Of a DNA stretch of 64,000 nt, positions 45,869 to 54,397 are shown one piece after another. Numbering within the stretch: position 1 is the stretch's first letter; each line of letters starts with the position of its first letter. This stretch comes from Leptolyngbya sp. SIO1E4 (GTDB lineage: Bacteria; Cyanobacteriota; Cyanobacteriia; Phormidesmidales; Phormidesmidaceae), in contig JAAHFU020000002.1 in assembly GCA_010672825.2 (NCBI GenBank), forward strand, positions 1,934,001 through 1,998,000, in the 5' to 3' direction. The notes below the pieces were generated by a model. That model was given only the letters and a program-made list of their open reading frames with translations. It made no database searches and had not been told where the DNA came from. The position numbers were made by a program, and so were the translations under genes.

Positions 45869-46935
45869 CTTTCTGCTTTCATCCTTTTGCCTTTTGCGAT
45901 AACCGTCACCATAGACCCAAAGCCTAAAAGCCCCCAGCCTAACCCTGGTTCTGGCACGGAGGCTGACTGGCGTAAGGCGGCAGTTAGTTCTGGCTGGTGC
46001 AGTTGGGCAAAGGCGGATGTGGCCACGACCTGGTGGGCTTGGGTGGTGGGATGAAAGTCATCCCAAAAGAGATAGCTGTCAGGGGTCTCGCAAACGGTGT
46101 AGTTTGAGTCGAACGGAAAGGTGTAGTCACTCAGACAGGCATCTGTGACATTGGTAAACCCAGCTGTCTCAGGGTGGGTGACGCTATCCAATAGCAGACC
46201 ATTAAAGTCAAATTCGATCACGTTAACCGCTGGGTTGCTGGTGGCTAATGCGTCGAGGGTTGCAGAGAGCCCCTGATTATAGGCCGTGACCTGATTGCTG
46301 ATGGCAGCGGTGGCCTCCTCTGGGAGTTGGTTGAATCGGGGGGTGACGCTGAAATCGGGTAAGTTGCTGACTAATATGTTTTGCGCGCCCGTCTCAATCA
46401 GGGTCTCTAAAGCGGTTTTCGTGTCCCCCAGGGGGATTGAAAGCTCTGTTTGGGGCGGGGTGACGTCGCTACCGGCCAAATCATTGCTGCCTGCGAAGTA
46501 AATGTAGAGGGCATCTTCTGCAGGCTGAAGTAGGGAAGTGTTGACAAACCCCTCAAAGGCTGAGACTTGAGACAACGCGCCGACCGGTAAATCGGGGGCC
46601 AGGATATTGCCAGTGCCAGTGCTAGCGCCGCCAAAGGCAAAGTTGATGCCGTCACTGCTATCGGTAGATGCTGGATTGACCAGAACGTCGATGAATGAGG
46701 CGGGCTCCAGCATCAAATCTTCTGCCAGGTAGTCTACCCAGAGGGGGCCATTAGTCAATTGCTCGGCATAGGGGGGCGATTGGGGAATGAGGTTAAAGGT
46801 TGACTGATATAAATTGCCAGAATCAGACAGGCTATCGCCAAATACATACAGCTGGCTAAAAGAGGCCGCAGATGCCTCTAGGGGGGCGATCGCAGCCAGC
46901 ACCGCAATACCGACAGAGGTAACGGATGGTTTCAT
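45859..46935 (-). CDS. GDSL/SGNH-family esterase with PEP-CTERM anchor
   Basis: A 358-residue exported hydrolase. A signal peptide (~1-24) precedes block I FGDSLSDSGN with the nucleophile Ser, block II GGAS, block III GSND, and the Asp-x-x-His pair in DDFHPTTQAHQV. The C-terminus carries VPEPGLGWGLLGFGSM plus hydrophobic residues and KGKR, a PEP-CTERM sorting signal, so an exosortase should anchor or release it. Substrates may be lipid or acyl esters. The last residues, KGKRMKAESTL, are encoded by a dispersed repeat that has replaced the original 3' end. Confidence 0.88.
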   Translation of the reverse strand: MKPSVTSVGIAVLAAIAPLEASAASFSQLYVFGDSLSDSGNLYQSTFNLIPQSPPYAEQLTNGPLWVDYLAEDLMLEPASFIDVLVNPASTDSSDGINFAFGGASTGTGNILAPDLPVGALSQVSAFEGFVNTSLLQPAEDALYIYFAGSNDLAGSDVTPPQTELSIPLGDTKTALETLIETGAQNILVSNLPDFSVTPRFNQLPEEATAAISNQVTAYNQGLSATLDALATSNPAVNVIEFDFNGLLLDSVTHPETAGFTNVTDACLSDYTFPFDSNYTVCETPDSYLFWDDFHPTTQAHQVVATSAFAQLHQPELTAALRQSASVPEPGLGWGLLGFGSMVTVIAKGKRMKAESTL

Positions 46936-47275
46936 AGGGTGATTTGAATGCTAGGGACTATCTGGAAGACTTATACCTAAGGGGATTCCTCGATGCAGCA
47001 GTGCAAAGGGCACTGCAACTGTAGGTACCATACCGAATGCTGGGCTAGACAGGCTGGATCTTTAAACGTCTTTCATCAATGGACGCAATCTTCGTAGCAT
47101 TGCCGCTTGCCAGAAGATTGACCGGTTTGAAAGTAGCGTTGATTCTGTCTCTCTTTGAGACTTGGAAGAGTTAATCTTAGTCTTGTTTATGGGCTGATGA
47201 GTCTAAGGTAAAGATCAAGAGGGTGAATTGATTCATCCTGCTGTGATGAGAACCCGGGTTCTTGGGCGCGTCATA
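46936..47275. other. Intergenic spacer upstream of the GDSL gene
   Basis: GCAGTGC (46998-47004) and GCACTGC (47010-47016) form a small hairpin in the probable leader of the GDSL gene. No gene is visible. GAACCCGGGTTC lies near 47250. Confidence 0.4.
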
Positions 47276-47571
47276 CCAATTCTCCAAAGCAGCGCTACCT
47301 ATCGCCACCCCACCGCCTGCGGCGCCTCCCTACTGCTTATATAGAAGTCCTGGTCTGATCCAGAAGCGTGCGGGAGACCCCCTCTAACTCCCCCTTACGA
47401 AGGGGGAGAACAGGATTTCCCTCCTTGAGAAGGAGGGATTAAGGGAGGTGATGCAGCATTGAGGTTCATCCATTCGAGATGTGTATAAGCGGCTTGAGAT
47501 GTGTATAAGCGGCAGCTTGCCAAGGTGAGGTTAGGAGGGGTCTGATCTGTCGCCTTAGAAACGAGAACTGG
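47276..47571 (+). mobile_element. Family A MITE-like element, interrupted
   Basis: CCAATTCTCC at the left and GAGAACTGG at the right are inverted ends, with TA directly outside both (TA-CC...GG-TA), as in TA-target elements. Its left part (47276-47330) and right part (47516-47571) match the two halves of the intact copy at 54278-54388; 183 bases of family B lie between. Confidence 0.75.
47333..47515 (+). mobile_element. Family B MITE-like element nested in family A
   Basis: CTGCTTATAT opens it, GTATAAGCGGCAG closes it; the inside shares the CTCCCCCTT/AAGGGGGAG and CCCTCCTT/AAGGAGGG hairpins with the copy at 26397-26562. Its right terminus is doubled (GAGATGTGTATAAGCGGC twice in tandem). No coding capacity. 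Confidence 0.75.
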
Positions 47572-47596
47572 TACTAATGAGCGCTTCGAGCTGGAT

Positions 47597-47628
47597 GAAA
47601 AAAAAGTCCCCAGCGGCAATCGCTGGGG
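47597..47628 (-). terminator. Intrinsic terminator of the small minus-strand gene
   Basis: On the minus strand CCCCAGCG, ATTGC and CGCTGGGG form an 8-bp stem followed by ACTTTTTTTT. It lies 40 bases after the gene ending at 47668, supporting that gene's reality. Confidence 0.8.
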
Positions 47629-47667
47629 GCTTATGTCCTTAACGGGAACTAGGGTATGTTGCTGTGC

Positions 47668-47889
47668 TTAGGCTGCCCGATGAGCGGCGCGATCGCGACA
47701 GTTTGCGAGATGTTCATTGAGGCAATCGATAGCGGTATCAAGGCCAGTAGCAGCCGCGCGGATGTTCGCATCCTGGAGGCCATCAGCCAGGCTGTGCTCT
47801 AGGTGACCCAACTCAATAACGAGTCGTTTCACAACTGCACGGAGGCGACGCTGGTGGTCGGGGCAGTGGGGGGTTGGAGGGGTTTTCAT
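47668..47889 (-). CDS. Small helical protein divergent from an RHH regulator
   Basis: A 73-residue protein from the ATG at 47889: MKTPPTPHCPDHQRRLRAVV, KRLVIELGHLEHSLADGLQD, then a Cys-bearing helical end. I do not recognise it. Reasons to believe it: its own terminator, and divergent arrangement with the RHH gene around a shared operator region. It could be a partner or a target of that regulator. A longer frame to 48042 would cross the operator palindromes and is unlikely. Confidence 0.6.
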   Translation of the reverse strand: MKTPPTPHCPDHQRRLRAVVKRLVIELGHLEHSLADGLQDANIRAAATGLDTAIDCLNEHLANCRDRAAHRAA

Positions 47890-47943
47890 GGACAAATTCC
47901 TCAGCTCACAGGGGTTACACTGCAGTGATACCACAACGTGCAT

Positions 47944-48020
47944 TGTTGCAACAACATGCAAAACTTGCAACAATAAAGTGTTGCAACCGCTTGCCATGGG
48001 CAACAGCCAGTGTTGCAACA
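47944..48020. promoter_or_regulatory. Array of TGTTGCAACA palindromes
   Basis: Full TGTTGCAACA sites at 47944-47953 and 48011-48020, with near copies at 47964-47973 and 47979-47988, centre-to-centre spacing 19, 16 and 32 bases. The 10-mer is its own complement. The array fills the space between two divergent starts, as autoregulatory operators or plasmid-type iterons do. Confidence 0.7.
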
Positions 48021-48049
48021 GTTCTGCATGCGTGGTTAGCAATGAAACG

Positions 48050-48202
48050 ATGGACGTAAAGACTGTGGCGATTCGTGTTCAGATGCCCGACACTCTGCGG
48101 GCGCAGTTCAAGGCTCGATGTGCTTTGCAGGGCAAAACAATGAATGAAGTCGTTGTTGCACTGATAGAAAAGTGGCTTTCAGAAAGCCCTCCTGCAGAGT
48201 AA
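48050..48202 (+). CDS. Ribbon-helix-helix DNA-binding protein
   Basis: A 50-residue protein: MDVKTVAIRVQMPDTLRAQF then KARCALQGKTMNEVVVALIE. The strand VAIRVQMP followed by two helices and the GKTMNEVV turn is the MetJ/Arc/ParG-type fold, which dimerises and inserts the strand pair into DNA. It probably binds the TGTTGCAACA array in front of it and controls both divergent genes. A longer frame to 47888 would include the operator DNA and Cys-rich nonsense, so 48050 is chosen. Such proteins occur in plasmid copy/partition and toxin-antitoxin control. Confidence 0.72.
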   Translation: MDVKTVAIRVQMPDTLRAQFKARCALQGKTMNEVVVALIEKWLSESPPAE

Positions 48203-48214
48203 CGCTCATAAAAA

Positions 48215-48239
48215 GCCCCTGATCGCAAGGATCAGGGGC
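48215..48239. terminator. Hairpin terminator after the RHH gene
   Basis: GCCCCTGATC and GATCAGGGGC are exact complements around GCAAG. An A-run lies just before it on the plus strand, so the T-run faces minus-strand transcription; it may act in both directions. Confidence 0.65.
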
Positions 48240-48429
48240 GGTGTCGCTCTGATTGTAGGAATCAGGAAATATACTGAACCCAGAATGCCCAAAGACGCAG
48301 CAGCGATCGCAGCATTCCGGCAATTTCTCAGAGCCTATAATTTGCTGGCGAATTACCGATAATATCGCTGCTCTAGCCAGACCCGGACTTCATGTTCAGA
48401 CTCAAAGAAGTGGCGGGTGCTTCTGACGG

Positions 48430-48500
48430 GGTCATATGGCAAAAGGCAAAAAGCAGAAGGCAGAAGGCAGAAATCAAACCCTGGCTGCACGCGATCTCCC
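48430..48500 (+). repeat. Family D repeat, partial
   Basis: CATATGGCAAAAGGCAAAAA, GCAGAAGGCAGAAGGCAGAA and ATCAAACCCTGGCTGCACGC match the left two thirds of other D copies. The gap 48240-48806 otherwise has no gene. Confidence 0.7.
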
Positions 48501-48506
48501 AACCTG

Positions 48507-48620
48507 GACAAATATAGCGGTATGCAGGCTAATCAAGCACACCCTAGACCCCAAACCCTAGACCCGGTCTTGACCCAGATGTACTGGACTCAACTGAACA
48601 AGACTATAGGTGCTGGGTTT
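48507..48620 (-). repeat. Family C repeat, reverse copy
   Basis: ACAAATATAGCGGTATGCAG opens it, CACCCTAGACCCCAAACCCT is the complement of the G-rich core and CTCAACTGAACAAGACTATAG closes it; ends TATAGC and CTATAG. Confidence 0.75.
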
Positions 48621-48806
48621 GTTGCCACAATTTTGGCGCTGCCGGTGGCTGAGGATAGTAGGCAGTGCGGTAATACTTGGATGTCATGGGGCTAAGCTCC
48701 GATGGGCGCTGTGCGGATATTTAGCAAAATAGTTGGAATGAGTCTCAGCAATTAGGCTTTGCTCTCAGCAAAGAATGGGTTTGTATACAGCATCTAGGGT
48801 GAAGGG

Positions 48807-50501
48807 ATGGGCAGATATCGCCTGGGAGGGTTACTCAAAACGGGGCTGGTCAGCTTGCTGGCCTGTTTATGGCTGTCGGTTAGCAGCCTGACTACCCCTG
48901 CTCAGCTGGGGGAGTCGATTCTGGATCTTTCACGGCCAACGCTGACGCAGTCTGTGGAGGAGGGGGAAGATGCTGTGGTGGCGAGTTGTGTGCGCCTTGA
49001 CGGGCATTGTGCCTTTCGAGTGGCGGCGCCCAAATCAGACTTGAATGGTCGGGTCCAAAACATCGAAAAAGTCTTGGCCCAGATCAGAAAAGCCTATGTC
49101 ACAACGCCGGATCCGGTGCTCACAATCGAGTTGCGTCAGGAGGGGGGGGAGGTTTCGCAGTTATCGTCTGCAACTGCTGCAACCTCGGATGCTGAATCGC
49201 CTGCAGACATAGCCCCCAAATCTCCCGGCATTTATCTTGCGGTGAGCCCCCAACCCCCCGTTAAGTTAATGAACTTAACCCGCTTCGATGCCAACCTGAA
49301 AGGGGTTGATGTAGAGACGGCGGCGGAAGAGTATGGCGAACAGGTGAGAAGCAGCTTAGAGCGAGCCCGCCAAGAACGCCAGTCTCGTTATTTACTCATC
49401 CAAACAGGGATTTGTGTGGCGGTCGTTGTGCTCTTGCTGGGCATCAACTGGGCCATTATGCAGCGAGAGCGGCAGCTGCGCACTACCCGATCGCAGCTCA
49501 AAGCGTCTTTGCGGGCGAGATCGCAGTCGCTGCAGTCGGTTTTGGATGAACGTCAGCACTGGAATGTGACTGAAGTGCAGCTGCGATTTGCTCAGTTAGT
49601 GCGGGCTGGATTGTGGATTGGCGGCATCCTGTTGATTTTGAGTCGCTTTCCGTATACCCGCATTATTGAAGTTCGGGTCATCGACAGCCTGTATATTCCG
49701 TTTCGGCTGCTGCTCATTGGCCTCACTATCTACCTGGCGATTCGGCTGAGTTTTGCCCTCATTAACCGCCTGACGGCTGTGCTTGCCAGTTCCTATGAAA
49801 TTACCCCAGAGCTAAACCGACGGATGCAGCTGCGGGTTAACACCATTTCTCGGGTGAGTCGGGGCATCGTGATTTTGACTTGGCTAGGGGTGGGGATTTT
49901 GTCGGCGCTGACGGCGATCGGCCTCAATATTGGCCCGCTGCTGGCTGGGGCAGGCATCATCGGGGTGGCGCTGTCTTTACCGGCTCAAAGCCTAATTAAG
50001 GATGCTATTAACGGCTTTTTTATCATTTTGGAAGATCAGTATGCCGTGGGGGATGTGATCACGGTTCATGGGATTCGCGGCCTGGTGGAAAATATTAATC
50101 TGCGGATTACTCAACTGCGGGATGAAGAGGGGCGGTTGGTGACTATCCCCAATAGTGAGATTGGGGTCATTGCGAATCATTCCAGCAATTGGTCTCAGGC
50201 GGATGTGTATATTCCCATCAGCTATCACACGGATGTGGATAAGGTGCTTGATTTGATTCAGAAAACTGGCCTTGAAATGAAGGCCAGCGATCGCTGGCAT
50301 GATGCCATGCTGGTTGAGCCGGAGGTGCTGGGGGTCGAGGACTTTGGGGAGCGGGGGCTGACGATTCGTGTTTGGATTAAAACCCAACCGCTGAAGCAGT
50401 GGGATGTGGCTCGGGAATATCGCCGTCGTCTTAAAGTGGTGCTGGATGCTGAGGGGATTGTGATTCCGGCCCATATTGATTTCAAGTCGCCTGCTTCTTA
50501 A
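48807..50501 (+). CDS. MscS-family mechanosensitive channel
   Basis: A 564-residue protein. A signal peptide and ~170-residue periplasmic domain (SCVRLDGHCAFRVAAPKSDL) lead to a membrane region with about five helices and the MscS core: pore helix GPLLAGAGIIGVALSLPAQ SLIKD (in parts), beta domain YAVGDVITVHGIRGLVENIN, TQLRDEEGRLVTIPNSEI and an alpha/beta C-terminal domain. It releases solutes upon hypo-osmotic shock; proteins of this size and with periplasmic domain are often ligand-modulated. ATG at 48807. Single gene; the CRISPR leader follows. Confidence 0.9.
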   Translation: MGRYRLGGLLKTGLVSLLACLWLSVSSLTTPAQLGESILDLSRPTLTQSVEEGEDAVVASCVRLDGHCAFRVAAPKSDLNGRVQNIEKVLAQIRKAYVTTPDPVLTIELRQEGGEVSQLSSATAATSDAESPADIAPKSPGIYLAVSPQPPVKLMNLTRFDANLKGVDVETAAEEYGEQVRSSLERARQERQSRYLLIQTGICVAVVVLLLGINWAIMQRERQLRTTRSQLKASLRARSQSLQSVLDERQHWNVTEVQLRFAQLVRAGLWIGGILLILSRFPYTRIIEVRVIDSLYIPFRLLLIGLTIYLAIRLSFALINRLTAVLASSYEITPELNRRMQLRVNTISRVSRGIVILTWLGVGILSALTAIGLNIGPLLAGAGIIGVALSLPAQSLIKDAINGFFIILEDQYAVGDVITVHGIRGLVENINLRITQLRDEEGRLVTIPNSEIGVIANHSSNWSQADVYIPISYHTDVDKVLDLIQKTGLEMKASDRWHDAMLVEPEVLGVEDFGERGLTIRVWIKTQPLKQWDVAREYRRRLKVVLDAEGIVIPAHIDFKSPAS

Positions 50502-50793
50502 AGAGTATGCACTGGGTGCAACGGCAAAATATTGAGAAATGATACGTCTCGGTTGGCGATCGCCGATAAAATCACTATTCTGCTGGATAAGACTTCCCTT
50601 TTCGTGGGGGTCTGTCGATCCTTGAAAACCGCATAACTTCGTTGACCCCCGCGGATCGCTTGGTATGCAAAGCTTTCAGCCGTTTTCCACAGGGGTTTGT
50701 TGAGAGCGATTCGCATTAATTTGGGCATCTGTTAGACCCCCGCGAAAACGGCTATCTCAAAGCCTTGCACAGCAAGGGTTCTTGAAGGTAGGG
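50502..50793 (+). promoter_or_regulatory. Probable CRISPR leader
   Basis: An AT-richer 290-base non-coding stretch before the first repeat. It contains the inverted pair GGGGGTC / GACCCCC (50606 and 50653 regions) and a second GACCCCCGCG at about 50734. The array decays at its other end, so the leader is placed here. Confidence 0.55.
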
Positions 50794-52109
50794 GTTCAGA
50801 CTCACATCACCCCGCAAGGGGATGGAAACGAGTAAAACTCCCGGCACGATGTAGAGGAGAACCCCCGTTCAGACTCACATCACCCCGCAAGGGGATGGAA
50901 ACTTGTCAGAATTGTTTTCCCAACCCAAATAAAAGTTCAGACTCACATCACCCCGCAAGGGGATGGAAACCACAGCAACAGCCAGTTGACCTCCACTTGC
51001 CTCACGTTCAGACTCACATCACCCCGCAAGGGGATGGAAACAATAAGCGGTCTTCGAATATGCTCTTTGAGAAGACAGGTTCAGACTCACATCACCCCGC
51101 AAGGGGATGGAAACCCTTTGATGGTTGGTCCCGGCAAGAAAACACCAGGGTTCAGACTCACATCACCCCGCAAGGGGATGGAAACTTGATTTGATAGTGA
51201 CTGATCGACCATAGTTGAGGTTCAGACTCACATCACCCCGCAAGGGGATGGAAACATGACAGCCTCCTGAGATTCGAGTGCTTGAGTCTCGTTCAGACCC
51301 ACATCACCCCGAAAGGGGATGGAAACAGGTGAAGAGAGGCATGTCCTCATCAAGCTGCTGGTTCAGACCCACATCACCCCGAAAGGGGATGGAAACGGGG
51401 TTTCAAGCAGCCGTGGTAGATCTTGGAGTAAATCGTTCAGACCCACATCACCCCGAAAGGGGATGGAAACCAAAGGTTTGCAGATAGGCTCTGCGTGTTT
51501 CATAAGCGGTTCAGACCCACATCACCCCGAAAGGGAATGGAAACGCCTCGATCGTCTCAATCCGGTAGTTATAATAGGGTTCAGACCCACATCACCCCGA
51601 AAGGGGATGGAAACGAGGGGTTCCCAGGTGCAGCCACGAGACCAAATGTTCAGACCCACATCACCCCGAAAGGGGATGGAAACAGGAGCAGGAGGAGCAT
51701 ACTCTGCAGGAGTGTATCGTTCAGACCCACATCACCCCGAAAGGGGATGGAAATGAGCGCACCTAATAGGTCATTGTGCTCACTGAAGGTTCAGACCCAC
51801 ATCACCCCGAAAGGGGATGGAAACGATGATTCTTAGGGCACTCTGTCAAAAAGCTAGGAGTTCAGACCCACATCACCCCGAAAGGGGATGGAAACCACAC
51901 CTTGCATGAGAGGATGGAACGCTAACGGGTTCAGACCCACATCACCCCGAAAGGGGACGGAAACTGCTCCTCAGAACACAGTAATTGCGCTCCGGAGGCA
52001 AGTTCAGACCCACATCACCCCGCAAGGGGACGGAAACTCGGGTGCCCGTCGGACGTTGTTTCCGTAGACACCTAACTTTCAAACCCTTTCCCCGCAAGGG
52101 GACGGAAAC
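50794..52109 (+). CRISPR. CRISPR array: 18 repeats of 36 bases plus one degenerate repeat
   Basis: Repeats begin GTTCAGAC and end GATGGAAAC, with CCCCG/CGGGG-like stem CCCC-GMAA-GGGG. Starts: 50794, 50867, 50935, 51006, 51079, 51150, 51220, 51291, 51361, 51435, 51509, 51579, 51648, 51719, 51789, 51860, 51929, 52002; a shorter divergent unit ends at 52109. Spacers are 32-39 bases, all different. Repeats 1-7 read GACTCAC/GCAAGG; repeats 8-17 read GACCCAC/GAAAGG; repeats 17, 18 and the degenerate unit read GGGACGG. No cas gene is in the window, so processing and effector proteins must come from elsewhere. The ends GGAAAC are typical of cyanobacterial type I or III arrays. Confidence 0.97.
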
Positions 52110-52214
52110 CTTAACCAAGTCAGAAGTCAAAAGGATGAAGGATGAAAGGGGAAATTGGTAAGGCTTCGATATGGCCAAACCTTTCAAACCCCGAAACGGC
52201 TAGTCCAATGATTT

Positions 52215-52405
52215 TTCTGCCTTCTGCCTTTTGCTTTCTGCTTTCCGCTTTCTCCTAAGAAACACAATCTAATCGATGCTCAAAACCTAAGATTGTCGCC
52301 AGATAAACGACGATTGTGTTTCTTCCATCTCTAACGGGCAGCGTCAGCGCTCGTTAGTAGCTGCCTTCTGCCTTCTGCTTTCTGCCTTCCGCTCTCTGCC
52401 TTCCA
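52215..52405 (+). repeat. Inverted repeat flanked by polypyrimidine repeats
   Basis: AAGAAACACAATC (52257-52269) and GATTGTGTTTCTT (52312-52324) are exact complements. On both sides lie direct CTGCCTTCTGCCTTTTGCTT-type tracts (52216-52255 and 52364-52405), related to the family D end. A remnant CCTTTCAAACCCCGAAAC at 52179 looks like part of a further CRISPR repeat. No gene between 52110 and 52593. Confidence 0.65.
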
Positions 52406-52593
52406 CAGACCTGAACAAAGCGATAGGTCTCTAGACCTATTCAGTAATAGTCCTGCCGCCTCATGTGTTGAGTGCTGCCAATCGGTAAGGTTAAACCGTC
52501 CTTAGCGCTGCTTGCCCCGACGGAGTCTGAGCCGGAGAGATCGCGGGTGATTTCCTTTAAAGACTGCGGTGGGAGAGCCCCCTGTATTGCCCT

Positions 52594-54249
52594 ATGGGTA
52601 TTCAAAACATTCACCTACGTCGCGTTTTTAGCACGATAGTCAGCAGTTTACCGATCGCGTTCATCGCGCTACCGTCTCTGGCAGCCGAACGGGTTATTTT
52701 TTCCTACGGTCTTTTAGAAATCTCGATTCCTGTTGACTCTTTAGAAACCTTTGCCCGAGAAGGCCGAATTGATGACAAACTGGCCCCCTACGCCCAGGAA
52801 GTCAGCCCTGAAGAGTTAGCAGAAGTTCAGGAAATTTTGTTGACGCCGATAGACGTGAGCCATGTGACGCTCTCTCAATTTCTCTACTCGTCTTTGGGAG
52901 AGGTCTTATTAGAGTATTTGGGAGAGCTGATTCAGACCGATGCTCGACTCAATGGCTTCTATGCCTTGCGTTCCGCTGTTGTGTTGGCTGCGGCTGACTC
53001 AGAGGGGTTAACGGTTTTGAATGTGCTGCGCCAATTCCCAACGCCCGCCCTGCGGGTCAATGGCGTGCGAGCAGTGCAAGTGGCGGGCGCGTTTACCAAA
53101 CTCCTGCAAGAAACCGAGCAGATGATTGCTCTGATTGAAGATCAGGCAGCGATCGAAGCGGCAGCGTCGCCCCCGATGGATTTTTCCCAACTGCCTGACC
53201 TGCGACAGCTGGGGGCCTTAAGCTGGCAAACAGAGACTTTAGAGCTGTACGACCAGAGTCGCGATCGTGCGTTTGAGACAACTCTGTATTCACCGTCTCC
53301 GCAACCGGCGACCCCGATGCCCGTCGTCGTGATTTCCCATGGGCTAGGGGCAGACAACACCAATTTCATCGACTTAGCGCAGCATTTAGCGAGTCATGGC
53401 TTTGCGGTGGCGCTGCTGCAGCACCCTGGCAGCGATACCCAGCAGTTGCAAAATCTGCTGGCAGGTGATGTCAGTGAAGTCATCGATCCTCAGGAGTTTA
53501 TCGATAGCCCTAAGGATGTGTCTTTTCTATTAGATGAGCTGCAGCGTCGTAATCAATCCCAGGCTTCGCAATCGGCCTCCTTTAATCTGCAGCAGGTGGG
53601 CGTCATCGGGCATTCCTTTGGCGGGTATACGGCCCTGGCCCTGGCCGGTGCTGAACTGGATTTTGAACAGCTCCGGGCAGACTGTACGTTTGAAGACAGG
53701 GGGCTGCGCGACCTCAACTTGGTGAATCTGTCATTGCTGCTGCAGTGCGTTGCCCTAGATGGGGACTATGAATTTCACCCATCCTTACGGGATGACCGAG
53801 TGCAGGCCGTTTTGGCCATGAACCCGATTAGCGGCAGCGTGTTTGGCCCCAGGGGGCTACAACCTGTTCAGGTTCCCGTCATGCTGGTGGCAGGCAGCAA
53901 TGACCCAGTGGCCCCGGCCCTGTTAGAGCAGATTCGACCCTTTACCTGGCTGGCGGGGGCGGATAAGTATCTGGTGTTGATTCAGGGGGGCACCCATGTG
54001 TACGTCGGTTCAGAGCCCTCTAATGACGGGGCTTGGGTCATCCCTGAAGAGGTGGTAAGCCCAGACCCGGCCTTGGCCCGAGACTACCTTAAGGTCAGCA
54101 GTCTGGCCTTTATGCAGACCCATGTGGCGGCTCAAGAGTCCTATCAGGTATACCTGACGGCTAGCTATCCCCAAGCCATTAGTCAGCCACCGATGAAGCT
54201 CATGCTGGTGCGCACCCTCCCAGCCACTGCCTCCTCTGCGCTGGAGTGA
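52594..54249 (+). CDS. DUF1400-type alpha/beta hydrolase
   Basis: A 551-residue exported protein. After a signal peptide (~1-30) comes the DUF1400 region typical of cyanobacteria (ERVIFSYGLLEISIPVDSLE, EILLTPIDVSHVTLSQFLYS), then an alpha/beta hydrolase with HGXG-like oxyanion loop VVISHGLGADNTNF, nucleophile GHSFGG in QVGVIGHSFGGYTALALAG, and the acid/His near AGSNDPVAP and GGTHVY. Substrates are probably esters (lipases or polyester hydrolases are relatives), not determinable here. The gene converges on the response regulator gene at its 3' end. Confidence 0.88.
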   Translation: MGIQNIHLRRVFSTIVSSLPIAFIALPSLAAERVIFSYGLLEISIPVDSLETFAREGRIDDKLAPYAQEVSPEELAEVQEILLTPIDVSHVTLSQFLYSSLGEVLLEYLGELIQTDARLNGFYALRSAVVLAAADSEGLTVLNVLRQFPTPALRVNGVRAVQVAGAFTKLLQETEQMIALIEDQAAIEAAASPPMDFSQLPDLRQLGALSWQTETLELYDQSRDRAFETTLYSPSPQPATPMPVVVISHGLGADNTNFIDLAQHLASHGFAVALLQHPGSDTQQLQNLLAGDVSEVIDPQEFIDSPKDVSFLLDELQRRNQSQASQSASFNLQQVGVIGHSFGGYTALALAGAELDFEQLRADCTFEDRGLRDLNLVNLSLLLQCVALDGDYEFHPSLRDDRVQAVLAMNPISGSVFGPRGLQPVQVPVMLVAGSNDPVAPALLEQIRPFTWLAGADKYLVLIQGGTHVYVGSEPSNDGAWVIPEEVVSPDPALARDYLKVSSLAFMQTHVAAQESYQVYLTASYPQAISQPPMKLMLVRTLPATASSALE

Positions 54250-54277
54250 GTCTGACGCATTGCACAGAGCCCTATTA

Positions 54278-54388
54278 CCAATTCTCCAAATCAGCACTAC
54301 ACATTGCCACCCTACCGCCTGCGGCACCTCCCCTTGCCAAGGGGAGGCTGGGCGGGGTCTGATCTGTCGCTTTAGAAACGAGAACTGG
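54278..54388 (+). mobile_element. Family A MITE-like element, intact copy
   Basis: A 111-base element with inverted ends CCAATTCTCC and GAGAACTGG and an internal hairpin CCTCCCCTT-GCC-AAGGGGAGG. It lies in the gap between two convergent genes and may serve as their terminator. Its sequence is continued on both sides of the family B insert at 47276-47571. Confidence 0.75.
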
Positions 54389-54397
54389 GATATGTCG

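Noticed and set aside
47888-48049. Cys-rich N-terminal extension of the RHH protein
   Set aside because: Encoded by the operator palindromes (TGTTGCAACA gives repeated Cys-Asn), so not protein sequence.
50895-51836. Several open frames in the CRISPR region
   Set aside because: They translate the repeats (THITPQGDGN-type peptides) and are artefacts of the array.
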